NCBI GenBank assembly: GCA_963735955.1
Contig: CAVTND010000008.1
Span: 120,739-184,738, forward strand
Reading direction: 5' to 3'
Length of the DNA: 64,000 nt
DNA from: CAVTND01 sp963735955
GTDB taxonomy: Bacteria; Pseudomonadota; Gammaproteobacteria; Burkholderiales; Burkholderiaceae_F
The position numbers and the translations under genes are program-made. The stretch's first letter is position 1, and the number at the start of each line of letters is the position of its first letter. Below the pieces are notes generated by a model. It searched no databases, had not been told where the DNA came from, and was given only the letters and a program-made list of their open reading frames with translations. Below, piece by piece: positions 53,786 through 63,086 of the stretch.

Positions 53786-54582
53786 GAAGACTCAGCGTCG
53801 GCAACGCCGCACAGTTGTCGCTTCCACTGGAAGCGCCGGCCCGTACAACTCCGCCCGTTGCGACCGATGGCCGGCACGCCCGCATTGGTGCCGAGCTGGT
53901 GAGCTACCGCTTGCGCCGCGCGCGTCGGCGCACGATCGGTTTCCAGATCGATGACCGCGGGCTGACAGTCAGCGCGCCTCGCTGGGTCTCGCTGCGCGAG
54001 ATCGAGGCCGCCATTGTGGAAAAGGGACGCTGGATCCAGACTCGTCAGCGTGACTGGCTCGCATGGCGCGAGAAGAACCGCCTGCCGCAGGTGCGCTTTA
54101 TCGATGGCAGCACGCTGCCAGTTCTCGGTGTGCCGGTCACACTACGTCTTGGTCTGCCCACACCGATCACCGGACTCGATGCCGCAGCGAATGAACTCAG
54201 GCTTGGGTTGCCCGCGCAGGCCGAAGAACCTCAGGTGCGCGATGCGGTGCAGTCCTGGCTGCAGGGCGAGGCGCGTCGGGTTTTCGGCGAGCGCATCGCC
54301 AATTTTGCCGATCGCATCGATGCGCGTTTCGCCGGCTGGACGCTTTCGTCAGCGCGTTCACAGTGGGGATCATGCACGCACGACGGCCGGGTGCGGCTGT
54401 CCTGGCGCCTGATCCATTTCGCCATGCCAATCATCGACTACGTGATAGCGCACGAACTTGCACACCTCGAGGAGCTCAATCACTCGCCGCGCTTCTGGCG
54501 CGCCGTGGCTCGGTTGCTGCCCGGATTCGAAGCTGCACGCGACGAGATTCGAGGCGTCGAAATGGCTGCACTGCCCTTATAG
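53782..54582 (+). CDS. YgjP/WLM-like (DUF45) zinc metallopeptidase
   Basis: 266 residues from ATG at 53782 (ATGA overlap with plsC). The C-terminal DUF45 domain has SSARSQWGSCTHDGRVRLSW, then YVIAHELAHLEELNHSPRFW with HExxH and the downstream His as zinc ligands. N-terminal part IGFQIDDRGLTVSAPRWVS is family-typical. Function of this family is not established; SprT-like protease activity is inferred from the motif. Confidence 0.85.
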   Translation: MRRLSVGNAAQLSLPLEAPARTTPPVATDGRHARIGAELVSYRLRRARRRTIGFQIDDRGLTVSAPRWVSLREIEAAIVEKGRWIQTRQRDWLAWREKNRLPQVRFIDGSTLPVLGVPVTLRLGLPTPITGLDAAANELRLGLPAQAEEPQVRDAVQSWLQGEARRVFGERIANFADRIDARFAGWTLSSARSQWGSCTHDGRVRLSWRLIHFAMPIIDYVIAHELAHLEELNHSPRFWRAVARLLPGFEAARDEIRGVEMAALPL

Positions 54583-54634
54583 CTTGCGGCATCCGCGCGA
54601 GGGACAGCCGAGCGAATAACATCGGAGACCGGAC

Positions 54635-55018
54635 ATGCGAGTACTTCACACCATGCTGCGGGTCGGGGATTTGCAGCGCTCGATCGATTTCTACACCCGG
54701 CTCATGGGAATGCAGCTGCTGCGCACGACCGATCGGCCGGAGCAGAAATACACCCTTGCCTTCGTCGGCTACGGAAACGAGTCACAAGGTGCTGTGATCG
54801 AGCTCACCTATAACTATGGCGTCGAGCGTTACGACATGGGAGGGGCTTTTGGCCACATCGCAATTGCGGTAGACGATGCCTATGCCGCGTGTGACCGCAT
54901 CCGTGCTGCCGGCGGCACCGTGTCGCGCGAAGCCGGCCCGGTCAAGGGCGGAACGACGGTGATCGCTTTCGTGCAGGATCCCGACGGCTACAAGATCGAG
55001 CTGATCCAGACGAAATAG
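54635..55018 (+). CDS. gloA: lactoylglutathione lyase (glyoxalase I)
   Basis: 127 residues, standard size. RVLHTMLRVGDLQRSIDFYTRLMGMQLLR-type N-terminus (metal His near residue 5), FVGYGNESQGAVIELTYNYG (Glu ligand), GGAFGHIAIAVDD (His) and a final QDPDGYKIELIQ (Glu) place all four Ni/Zn ligands. It converts the methylglyoxal-glutathione hemithioacetal to S-lactoylglutathione. Confidence 0.95.
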   Translation: MRVLHTMLRVGDLQRSIDFYTRLMGMQLLRTTDRPEQKYTLAFVGYGNESQGAVIELTYNYGVERYDMGGAFGHIAIAVDDAYAACDRIRAAGGTVSREAGPVKGGTTVIAFVQDPDGYKIELIQTK

Positions 55019-55127
55019 CAGTACGTTGAGAAACGTGCGGGCCGCCGCCAGCGGTGTTCTCTGTACAGCGCAAGGAGGTCTGCTCTGCGGAGACGATTCT
55101 CCAGGCGCGACATTTTCCAGGATCCTG

Positions 55128-55931
55128 TCAGTGCTGCGCCCCGCCACTCGGAACAAGCGCGCGTGCAAGCGCGACAAACTGTGCGACGCCGAGGGTTTCA
55201 GCGCGCGCCTGCGGATCGATGCCGGCGGCGGCAATCGCGGCCGCATCCAGCAGCGTGGCGAGCGAATTGCGCAGGGTCTTGCGGCGCTGGCCGAACGCCG
55301 CCATAACGACGCGTGAGAAGTTCGCAGGGTCGACGTCCGCGCAGTCGGCGCCGGCCAGCGGCTGCATGCGAACGATGCTTGAACTCACCTTCGGCGGCGG
55401 ATTGAAGGCGCCGCGCGGCACGTCAAACAGCCGCGTCATCCGGTAGCGCTGCTGCAGCATGACCGAAAGCCTGCCGTAGGTCTTGCTGCCGGGCGCTGCC
55501 ACCATCCGATCGACCACTTCCTTCTGCAACATGAAATGCTGGTCCAGCACGCGATCGGCGATCGTCGCCAGCTCGAACAGCAAGGGTGTCGAGATGTTGT
55601 ACGGCAGATTGCCCACAATGCGCACGGGTTTGGCCCGTGCCTGCAAGGCCCAGTCGAAGCGCAGCGCATCGGCCTCGATCAGCGTCAATTCGGACGGGGA
55701 GAATTCCGAACGCAGGCGATTCGCCAGATCGCGATCAATCTCGATCGCGGTGATATGACCCGCGCGGGCGATCAGTTCGCGCGTCAGGGCCGCCTGACCC
55801 GGCCCGATCTCCAGCAGTTCCTGCGACGGCCTGGGATCGATGGCGTCGACGATCCGTGCAATGACGTGCGGATCGTGCAGGAAATTCTGGCCAAATCGCT
55901 TGCGCGGCCGATGTTGCTCGGTGCTGCTCAT
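55128..55931 (-). CDS. rsmA: 16S rRNA (adenine1518-N6/adenine1519-N6)-dimethyltransferase
   Basis: 267 residues; ATG 55931 overlaps the pdxA stop as ATGA. KRFGQNFLHDPHVIARIVDA, LLEIGPGQAALTREL (SAM motif I) and VGNLPYNISTPLLFEL (catalytic NLPY motif) identify RsmA/KsgA. It dimethylates two adenosines in the 3-prime hairpin of 16S rRNA. Last gene of lptD-surA-pdxA-rsmA, an order kept in many proteobacteria. Confidence 0.96.
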   Translation of the reverse strand: MSSTEQHRPRKRFGQNFLHDPHVIARIVDAIDPRPSQELLEIGPGQAALTRELIARAGHITAIEIDRDLANRLRSEFSPSELTLIEADALRFDWALQARAKPVRIVGNLPYNISTPLLFELATIADRVLDQHFMLQKEVVDRMVAAPGSKTYGRLSVMLQQRYRMTRLFDVPRGAFNPPPKVSSSIVRMQPLAGADCADVDPANFSRVVMAAFGQRRKTLRNSLATLLDAAAIAAAGIDPQARAETLGVAQFVALARALVPSGGAQH

Positions 55932-56884
55932 CGGCTCCGCGCAGCAAGCTCGATTGCGAGCTCCAGGGCTGCCGCCAGGCTGCCGGTGTCGGCGCGCCCG
56001 GTGCCGGCCAGGTCGAGTGCGGTGCCGTGGTCGACCGAGGTGCGCACAAACGGCAGGCCAAGCGTGACGTTGACGCCGTGGCCGAAGGTCGCGTATTTCA
56101 GTACTGGCAGACCCTGGTCGTGATACATGGCGAGAACCGCGTCGTAGCGCTGGACGATGGCCGGAACGAACACGGTATCGGCCGGCAGGGGGCCATGAAC
56201 ATCGGCGCCCTGCGCGCGCAGTTGCGCAATGGCCGGGGCGATCAGTTCGAGTTCTTCACGCCCAAGGTGCCCGCCTTCCCCGGCATGAGGATTCAGCCCG
56301 GTCACTGCGATACGCGGTGCCGCGATACCGAAGCGCAGCCGCAGTTCGTGCCAGAGGACGCCGAGAACGCGAATGAGCAGCGGCGTGCTCAAGGTTTGCG
56401 CCACCTGCTGCAGTGGAACATGGGTCGTGGCGAGGGCGACGCGCAGCGGCCCGTGGGGGTAGTGCCCGCCAGCATCATGACGACCTGATGGCTGCCGGTG
56501 CGCTCGGCCAGATATTCGGTATGACCGGTAAACGGTACCTCAGCCTCATTAATGACGCTTTTCTGGATCGGCGCTGTGACCATGGCATCGAAGCGGCCGG
56601 TGGAGCAGCCGTCGATCGCAGCGTCGAGTGTTGCCAGGACGTAGCGCGCGTTGCGTGGATCAGGGCGAGCGGCGATCGCCGGCACCGCGAGCGCAATGGA
56701 ATGCACGTGGATATCTGCGGGCCAGCGGATGCCAGATTGTGCGGAGCGCTCGGCAAGCAAGCTTGCATCGCCGATCAGCGTCGAGTTCGGCGCGCTTCGC
56801 GGCCTCAGAGCCCGCGACGGCGACGGCGATCTCGGGCCCGATGCCCGCCGGTTCGCCGGTAGTCAGCGCGATGCGCGGCCGCAT
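55928..56884 (-). CDS. pdxA: 4-hydroxythreonine-4-phosphate dehydrogenase, two frameshifts
   Basis: ATG 56884 (MRPRIALTTGEPAGIGPEIA). One extra base near 56782 and a net shift in the G-run at 56455-56459 split it into three frames. Joined, the protein has about 318 residues with metal ligands in TGHTEYLAE, GLNPHAGEGG and AMYHDQGLPVLK. It acts in pyridoxal phosphate synthesis. Middle and C-terminal parts are intact, so the breaks are probably sequence errors. The end overlaps rsmA by four bases. Confidence 0.9.
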
Positions 56885-56922
56885 GTCAGAACGGCGGCGC
56901 GCATGGCCAGCGTGAACATGTC

Positions 56923-58437
56923 CTAGCTTCGATCCTCGAACCGGTACTCGACATAGGTCTTGTCGCGTAGCTGCCGCACCCAGTCCTGATAGGCCTCTTC
57001 GGCCTTGCGCTCGCGCAGCGCCTGGCGCGCCTGCAGGCGTGCGCGCTCGGTCGAGGCTGGTTCGGTACGCCGCTCGTTCACCTGGATCAGATGCCAGCCG
57101 AAGGGAGACTGCACGGGCCCGCTGAGCTGGCCGATCTTCAAGGCATCCATCGCGCGCTCGAACTCCGGCACCGTATCGCCAGGATACAACCAGCCCAGGT
57201 CGCCACCCTTACTGCCGCTCGGGTCCAGCGAATGCAGTCGCGCCAATGTCCCGAACTCGGTCTGGCCAGCCTCGATCCTGATCTTGAATTCCTCAAGGCG
57301 GCGCTTGACCTCGGCTTCCGGCATGACATCGCTGACGCGCAACAGTATGTGGCGCGCGTGCGTCTGCTGCACAGGACCCGCTGCAAGCTTGGCATCGATC
57401 GCCTTGCGCATGCCGAGCAGCTTGAGGATGTGGAAGCCATTGGGACTGCGCACGAGAGGAGCGATCTCGCCTGGTTTGAGGCCTTTGATGGCATCCAGGA
57501 ACAAGGTCGGCACGCGGTCCGTATTGCGCCAGCCGAGTTCGCCGCCCTGCAGTGCATCGGAAGCGTTCGAGAAACTGGCGGCCAAGCGGGCAAAATCGGC
57601 GCCGCCCTTGAGTTGGGCGATCAGGCCTTCGGCCCGCGCGCGGGTTTCGTCGAGGCGCTGCGGGGTGGAGCTCTCGGGCACGCGCAGCAGAATCTGCGCC
57701 AGATTCACTTCCTCGGCATCGGCGCTCAGCCCGGCTTGCTCGGCAACGAAATTGTCGAGCTCGCTTTCGGAAATCTGTACGCGGCTGTCGACCTCGCGCT
57801 CGCGCAGACGATTCAGCACGATGTCCTGGCGAACATCGTCGCGAAACTGGGCAAATGAAATTCCATCGCTCTCGAGTCGCTGGCGCATTGCCGGCACCGT
57901 CATGCCGTTGGACTCGGCCACCCGCACCATTGCCGCGTTTACGGTGGCATCGTCGACCCGCACGCCGGTTTCCTGCGCCAGTTGCATCGCAGCGCGGTCA
58001 ACGATCATGCGTTCAAGCACCTGACGCTCGAGCACGTTGGCGGGTGGCGGCTGGATCTTCTGCTTGCGCAGCTGGGACTCCGCGATCACAACCCGCAGAC
58101 GCAGTTCATTGGCGGTGATGACCTCGTCATTGACAACCGCAATGATGCGGTCCACCGGCTGTGCGCGTGGAGCGGGCCGTACCGCCTCAGGGCTGGGCGG
58201 GGCGGTCGGGCCGGGTACGGCGGTCGCAGTGGGTGAGGCGGTAGTGGTGGGTGAGGCGGTCGGGGAGGGCACGGCCGGTGCGGTCGCCGCGGCCGACCCC
58301 GGATTGGGAGCAGGCACGCGTGGTGACTGCGCGAGCGCGAAACCAAGGCAGGAGATGGAAAGCGCGCCGGCGATCACACGCAGAAGCTGAGAAATGCTCG
58401 CACTGACAGCAGCGCACACAGGATGGGAGAGGCGCAT
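56923..58437 (-). CDS. surA: periplasmic chaperone / peptidyl-prolyl isomerase SurA
   Basis: 504 residues from ATG at 58437. Signal peptide (IAGALSISCLGFALAQS) then a Pro/Thr/Ala-rich linker to about residue 90 that is not part of canonical SurA; its DNA has a 14-base direct repeat with an 18-base period (58229-58242, 58247-58260). The SurA N-domain (VDRIIAVVNDEVITANEL) and two parvulin domains (AEEVNLAQILLRVP; THARHILLRVS) follow. It escorts outer-membrane proteins including LptD, its operon mate. Confidence 0.94.
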   Translation of the reverse strand: MRLSHPVCAAVSASISQLLRVIAGALSISCLGFALAQSPRVPAPNPGSAAATAPAVPSPTASPTTTASPTATAVPGPTAPPSPEAVRPAPRAQPVDRIIAVVNDEVITANELRLRVVIAESQLRKQKIQPPPANVLERQVLERMIVDRAAMQLAQETGVRVDDATVNAAMVRVAESNGMTVPAMRQRLESDGISFAQFRDDVRQDIVLNRLREREVDSRVQISESELDNFVAEQAGLSADAEEVNLAQILLRVPESSTPQRLDETRARAEGLIAQLKGGADFARLAASFSNASDALQGGELGWRNTDRVPTLFLDAIKGLKPGEIAPLVRSPNGFHILKLLGMRKAIDAKLAAGPVQQTHARHILLRVSDVMPEAEVKRRLEEFKIRIEAGQTEFGTLARLHSLDPSGSKGGDLGWLYPGDTVPEFERAMDALKIGQLSGPVQSPFGWHLIQVNERRTEPASTERARLQARQALRERKAEEAYQDWVRQLRDKTYVEYRFEDRS

Positions 58438-58474
58438 GCAAATAGCAACGCGCAGGTCGTTCGTGAACATCGGT

Positions 58475-60766
58475 TTACTCGTAGTACTCGAAAATACCGG
58501 GCTGGTTTGGCACCGGATTCAGCTGCCGGTAGCCGGGGATATTACGCTGCAATTGTGTGAGCAAATTCGTGCCGATACTGGTGAAGCCATTCAACTCGAG
58601 CTGCAGATAGAAGTTGGTCGTGGTCGACTGTGAGGACGTCGTGAATCTCTGCGCAGCAAAGCGCAGCACCCAGCAGTCGTGCTTGTATTCGAAGCCTGCG
58701 AGCGCCTCGATGAGGCCACCGCCGGAGATCGAGTAGTTGTAGCGACCGACGGCGTACCAGTTCTCTGAAAGAGGCCACTGTCCGGACAGATCAATCTGGT
58801 TGGTGTTGTTCTGCAGATAGCGGTAATAGGCGCTCAGCACCGAGGCGCGTCGAGGCTGCCAGCGCGTGCCGGCCGTGGCACGCGAAACAGCGCCGGTCTC
58901 GGCCGAGTACTGCAGGGCCACATCGAGCGACCACGCCGTACCCAACAGCGCCGAGACGCCGGCGAGGATGTCGGTCGAGTTGCTGGTGCGCGGCGCTTCG
59001 CCGGGCAGAGTCACCAGCTGCGGACTGAAGTAGTAACGCTGCGCGATGGCGGCGCGCAGCCGCTCAGCCCCCGTTTCGGCATCGAGTATCCGGGTGGTCG
59101 CCGCCAGAGTCAGCTGATTGGCATTCGAGATACGGTCGTAACCCGAATAGATATTCTCGGTGAAGAATTGCACATAGTTCAGGTCGGCGAGCGCGCTGTC
59201 GAAATTCGGCAGTTGATTCTGGTTTCGGTACGGGATGTAGGCGTAGTACAGACGCGGTTCAAGGGTCTGAAACGACCTGCGGCCGAACCATTCGGTCGTG
59301 CGCTCGAACACCAGGCCGGTGTCGAGGCTGACGATCGGCATCACGCGTGTCTGCATGGTGTCCGCGTAAAGATTCGGATCGAGCTGATAGGCAGTGGCGG
59401 AGATCTGCAGGCGTGGAATCACGAACCAGCCCGGAGTCAGATAGGGATAGGCCACGCGCGGATTGATGATGTAGCGCGTGCCGTCCTGCAAGCTCGGGTT
59501 GGTGAAGTGCGTGCCATTGACCTGCACTCCGGCCTCGAAGCCATTCCAGTCGGCGATGTAGCCGCTGAAATTGACCTCCGGTACTCGCTCATACGGAGGT
59601 GTAACGGGCGCTGCGGGATCCTGCAGCGTCTGGTTCATGCTGACACGCGCGGACGCATTCCAGTACGGCTGGTTGTAGGCGACAAAGCCGTCCTGCAACA
59701 GCACCCGTTGCGAGGAGTCGACGATGGTGCTGGAAAAGTCGACAAAGTAGCTGTTGTCCGAGACCCGGTTGTAATTGAGACCGGCACTGACACCGTTGGG
59801 CAAGGAGTACACGCCGCGCACGCCAAGGTAATCGCGCCTGGTGTTGGTCTGGTGATCGTCGGGCAGGACGTCGTAGACGATGCTGCCGCGGTAGGTAGGC
59901 TCGAGCATGCGAAATTCGTTGCCGAGCATGATGCCGCGCTTGGTCATGAAGCGCGGGGTTCCGGTGTAGTCGTAATTGGGCGCGATATTCCAGTAGTACG
60001 GCGTCTTGATATCGGTGCCGAGTGTCGAACTCAGGCCAAAGCTGGGAGTCAGGAAGCCCGAACGGCGTCGGTCACCCATCGGAAAGCTCATCCATGGTCC
60101 GGCCAGGATCGGCACCCCCTGGAAATAGAGCCGACCTCCGGTCAGGGTGGCCGACTCCTCGAGCATGTCGAACTCGATCGACTCGGCCTGCACCCACCAG
60201 CTCTTGTCGCCAGGCATGCAGGTCGTGAACTGCGCATCCATCATGCGCGCGCGCTGCTCGCCGAGAAACTCGATCAGGGACGACTCGCCGCGGCCACGGC
60301 GCGCCGGATAGGTAAACGAAGCGTCGGGCATGCTGCCGGTCTGGGCGTCGATCCTGAACGACATCGACGGACCGGTAAAAGTGGCGCCGCCACCGAAGGC
60401 GCGCGCGTTGCCGACCACGTCAACCTGATCAGTGAGCTGCGTGTAGGTGATGCGGTCGCCGCGCAGCACGGTGCCGCCGCGGCGAACCTCGGCATCGCCC
60501 TCGAGCACGATGCGCTCGTCGATCGAGCCCTCTATGCGCTGCGCACGCGCGTAGGTCGCGCCTTCTTCCCGCCGGGAAATACGCGTCTCGGACAGCGCGC
60601 GCTCAAGCTTGAGACGCGGCCATGGCGGCGCCTCGGGAACTGGAGTCGATGCCTCGGCCGGCACCTGTGCATGTCCTGTGGTCGCGCCGCCTGCCGCTGC
60701 GGCGAAGGCCAGGACGCAGGCGCGTACAGAGGAGCCGATACGGTTCACTCGAACCTGTCTCATCAT
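58475..60766 (-). CDS. lptD: LPS-assembly outer-membrane protein LptD
   Basis: 763 residues from ATG at 60766. Signal peptide (ACVLAFAAAAGGATTGHAQ), then the OstA-like beta-jellyroll (RIEGSIDERIVLEGDAEVRRGG, RGDRITYTQLTDQVDVVG), then the barrel (FQGVPILAGPWMSFPMGDRRRSGFL onward). It inserts LPS in the outer leaflet with LptE. The mature chain has only two cysteines that I can find (TTCMPGDK and HDCWVLRF), versus four in E. coli LptD. It heads the lptD-surA-pdxA-rsmA operon. Confidence 0.95.
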   Translation of the reverse strand: MMRQVRVNRIGSSVRACVLAFAAAAGGATTGHAQVPAEASTPVPEAPPWPRLKLERALSETRISRREEGATYARAQRIEGSIDERIVLEGDAEVRRGGTVLRGDRITYTQLTDQVDVVGNARAFGGGATFTGPSMSFRIDAQTGSMPDASFTYPARRGRGESSLIEFLGEQRARMMDAQFTTCMPGDKSWWVQAESIEFDMLEESATLTGGRLYFQGVPILAGPWMSFPMGDRRRSGFLTPSFGLSSTLGTDIKTPYYWNIAPNYDYTGTPRFMTKRGIMLGNEFRMLEPTYRGSIVYDVLPDDHQTNTRRDYLGVRGVYSLPNGVSAGLNYNRVSDNSYFVDFSSTIVDSSQRVLLQDGFVAYNQPYWNASARVSMNQTLQDPAAPVTPPYERVPEVNFSGYIADWNGFEAGVQVNGTHFTNPSLQDGTRYIINPRVAYPYLTPGWFVIPRLQISATAYQLDPNLYADTMQTRVMPIVSLDTGLVFERTTEWFGRRSFQTLEPRLYYAYIPYRNQNQLPNFDSALADLNYVQFFTENIYSGYDRISNANQLTLAATTRILDAETGAERLRAAIAQRYYFSPQLVTLPGEAPRTSNSTDILAGVSALLGTAWSLDVALQYSAETGAVSRATAGTRWQPRRASVLSAYYRYLQNNTNQIDLSGQWPLSENWYAVGRYNYSISGGGLIEALAGFEYKHDCWVLRFAAQRFTTSSQSTTTNFYLQLELNGFTSIGTNLLTQLQRNIPGYRQLNPVPNQPGIFEYYE

Positions 60767-60780
60767 CAGCCGCGGGATGC

Positions 60781-60878
60781 GTTGCCGCCAGAACGCCCGG
60801 CGGCTAGGTGCGAAGAGGCAGCGTAACGATGCCTACGCAACGAGGAGCAACAACGCGGCCGGGCGTTCTGGCGGCAAC
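60781..60878. repeat. 20-base perfect inverted repeat upstream of lptD
   Basis: Arms at 60781-60800 and 60859-60878 are exact complements, with 58 bases between. It lies 15 bases upstream of the lptD ATG. It could be a small mobile repeat, an operator pair or a leader RNA stem that limits lptD translation. Confidence 0.55.
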
Positions 60879-61041
60879 CCGGAGGGACGAGACTCCCGGG
60901 GCCGCGTTTCGTCGTTGCTCGTCGCTGATTTGGGCCGGCCAAACGGCGCTCCTCGCGCCCAGAACTGCGACCCCGGGAGTGCCGTCGCACCCGTGGATGA
61001 TGGTGAGCCAGGTTCTAAAATGGGCGCAGGAAGGCGGCCGG

Positions 61042-61047
61042 ATTATA
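61042..61047 (-). promoter_or_regulatory. possible -10 box for the lptD operon
   Basis: On the minus strand this reads TATAAT, a perfect sigma-70 -10. No good -35 lies at 16-18 bases, so it would need an activator or other contacts. It would give a leader of about 270 bases ahead of lptD. Confidence 0.35.
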
Positions 61048-61161
61048 GGCGGCGCCTTTTTCAAACGCAGATCAAGCGCAGTGCGCTGCGTATCCTGTTG
61101 GCAATCCCGAGTTCGAAGTCCCGACATCGAGTCCCGACATCGCCATGCCGTGTGCCGAATC

Positions 61162-62199
61162 ATGAGTCAGACCCGGTCCTTGCCACCCGCGACCGATGCG
61201 CGACGAGATGCCGCCGTCGCGTGGCTTCGCACCCTGCCGGCTGCGCTGGGACTCGAACCCGGAAGCTTGGCGCCGGCATCGGCCGACGCCAGCTTTCGCC
61301 GCTACTTTCGCATCGCCTCGGGGGGCAACCGAACTCTGATCGTGATGGATGCACCGCCTGACCAAGAGGACGTGCGCCCGTTTCTGAAGGTGGCTGGTCT
61401 GCTGCGCGACGCCGGACTGCACGCACCCGAGGTCATGGCGAGCGACCCGGCGCAGGGCTTTCTGCTGCTGAGCGATCTGGGCAGATCGACCTACCTCGAT
61501 GTTCTGAACGAAGCAAATGCCGCGGCATTGTTCGGCGACGCAATCGATGCGCTTGTGCGCTGGCAGCTCGCAAGCCGCAGTGGTGTTCTGCCGCCGTATG
61601 ACGACGCGCTCCTGCGGCGGGAACTGCAGCTTTTTGCAGACTGGTATGTCGCGCGTCACCTGGACCACCGCTTGACGGCGGCACAGACCGAAGTGCTCGC
61701 GCGCGCGAACGACATCATCGTGCGGCGCGCGCTCGCGCAGTCGACGGTCTTCGTGCATCGGGACTACATGCCGCGCAATCTCATGGTCAGCGTGCCAAAT
61801 CCCGGCATTCTGGATTTCCAGGATGCAGTGTTCGGCCCCATCAGCTACGACATCGCTTCACTGTTGCGCGACGCCTTCATCAGCTGGGATGAACAGCAGA
61901 CGCTTGACTGGACCATTCGTTACTGGGAACGTGCGCGCGGCGCGGGCCTTCCGGTGGCAGCCGACTTCGGCGATTTCTGGCGGGACTTCGAGTGGATGGG
62001 TCTGCAGCGACACCTTAAAGTCCTTGGCATATTCGCGCGCATCAACTATCGCGATGGCAAGCCTCAGTACCTTGCCGACACGCCGCGCTTCGTGAATTAC
62101 GTCCGCGGCGTGACCCGACGCTACTCCGAGCTCGGTCCGCTGGCGCGGCTGTTCGATGAGTTGGAAGGCGTGGCGGCACGAGTCGGATACACGTTCTAG
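61162..62199 (+). CDS. amgK: N-acetylmuramate/N-acetylglucosamine anomeric kinase
   Basis: 345 residues from ATG at 61162 (MSQTRSLPPATDARR); the longer frame upstream crosses the inverted repeats and is rejected. Aminoglycoside-phosphotransferase fold: FRRYFRIASGG, the catalytic loop VFVHRDYMPRNLMV and metal DFQDAVFGPISYD. With murU next to it and lptD divergent, this is the AmgK of the cell-wall recycling bypass that makes MurNAc-1-phosphate. Confidence 0.9.
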   Translation: MSQTRSLPPATDARRDAAVAWLRTLPAALGLEPGSLAPASADASFRRYFRIASGGNRTLIVMDAPPDQEDVRPFLKVAGLLRDAGLHAPEVMASDPAQGFLLLSDLGRSTYLDVLNEANAAALFGDAIDALVRWQLASRSGVLPPYDDALLRRELQLFADWYVARHLDHRLTAAQTEVLARANDIIVRRALAQSTVFVHRDYMPRNLMVSVPNPGILDFQDAVFGPISYDIASLLRDAFISWDEQQTLDWTIRYWERARGAGLPVAADFGDFWRDFEWMGLQRHLKVLGIFARINYRDGKPQYLADTPRFVNYVRGVTRRYSELGPLARLFDELEGVAARVGYTF

Positions 62200-62386
62200 T
62201 GATCTCCACTCCGATCGGAATCGCGGACAGCATGGAAACAGGACGAGAGACCCTTGTCGGGTTGAGCTTCCGTGATCTTGCAGGCTGCAAGCTTTGCGCG
62301 TGGACAGGTTGCACTTGCCGCACATTCCGCAGCTCGCCGAATCCGTTCAACCGGGCCGCGCGCCGCGCTCCGGAAGAGAGCCGGGC

Positions 62387-63085
62387 GTGAGAGCGCTGAT
62401 ACTGGCGGCCGGGCGCGGGGAGCGGATGCGGCCCCTGACCGACTCCACGCCGAAACCGCTCCTGCTCGCAGGCGGCAAACGCCTGATCGAACGGCAGATC
62501 GAGTCGCTGGCACGCGCTGGCATTGTGAGTCTGGTAATCAACACGGCGCACCTGCCGGCACAGATTGAGGCCGCGCTCGGTAACGGCCAGGCGCTTGGGG
62601 TGTCGATCGAATACTCGCGCGAAGGTGATCGTGCAGAACTCGCGCTTGAAACGCTGGGCGGTATCGTGCGCGCGTTGCCTCGACTGAGCGCGGAACCCTT
62701 CGTCGTGGTCAGCGCCGATATCGTCACTGACTTCGACTATGGACGGCTCGGCGAAGCGGCGGATGCGATCCGCAGCGGTGCGGTGCTTGCCCATCTGGTC
62801 CTGGTCGATAACCCGGCGTTTCACCCCGCTGGTGACATGGCCCTGTTGAACGGCCGCATTGCACCGGATGGAGTGCCGCGCCTGACCTACGCCAATATCG
62901 GTGTCTTTTCACCCGCATTGTTTGCCGAGGTGGCGCCAGGACGGGCGAAGCTCTTCCCCTGGCTGTACACATTCGCGCGGGCCAGCCGTGTCAGCGGCGA
63001 ACACTTTCGTGGTTCATGGCACAACGTCGGCACTCCTGCGGAGCTGGCCGAACTCGACGCCGAGCTCAGTCGACGGGACACGTAA
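62387..63085 (+). CDS. murU: N-acetylmuramate alpha-1-phosphate uridylyltransferase
   Basis: 232 residues from GTG at 62387, preceded by a good ribosome-binding GGAAGAGAG. Nucleotidyltransferase motif ALILAAGRGERMRPLTDSTPKPLL (residues 3-26), VVVSADIVTDFDY, and GSWHNVGTPAEL near the end. It forms UDP-MurNAc from the AmgK product. An upstream in-frame start at 62294 lacks a comparable site. pepP follows after one base. Confidence 0.9.
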   Translation: MRALILAAGRGERMRPLTDSTPKPLLLAGGKRLIERQIESLARAGIVSLVINTAHLPAQIEAALGNGQALGVSIEYSREGDRAELALETLGGIVRALPRLSAEPFVVVSADIVTDFDYGRLGEAADAIRSGAVLAHLVLVDNPAFHPAGDMALLNGRIAPDGVPRLTYANIGVFSPALFAEVAPGRAKLFPWLYTFARASRVSGEHFRGSWHNVGTPAELAELDAELSRRDT

Positions 63086-63086
63086 G

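Larger units (their letters stand above)
60767..61161. other. 395-base divergent gap between lptD and amgK, rich in inverted repeats
   Basis: It contains a perfect 20-base inverted repeat (60781-60800 with 60859-60878) and a second imperfect pair (60892-60904 with 60968-60980, one mismatch). No convincing gene is seen; a plus-strand frame spanning it is an upstream extension of amgK. The region must hold the promoters of both transcripts and probably part of a long lptD leader. Confidence 0.6.

Noticed and set aside
59168..60826. 552-codon plus-strand frame opposite lptD
   Set aside because: Antisense shadow; lptD has signal peptide and family motifs over its whole length.
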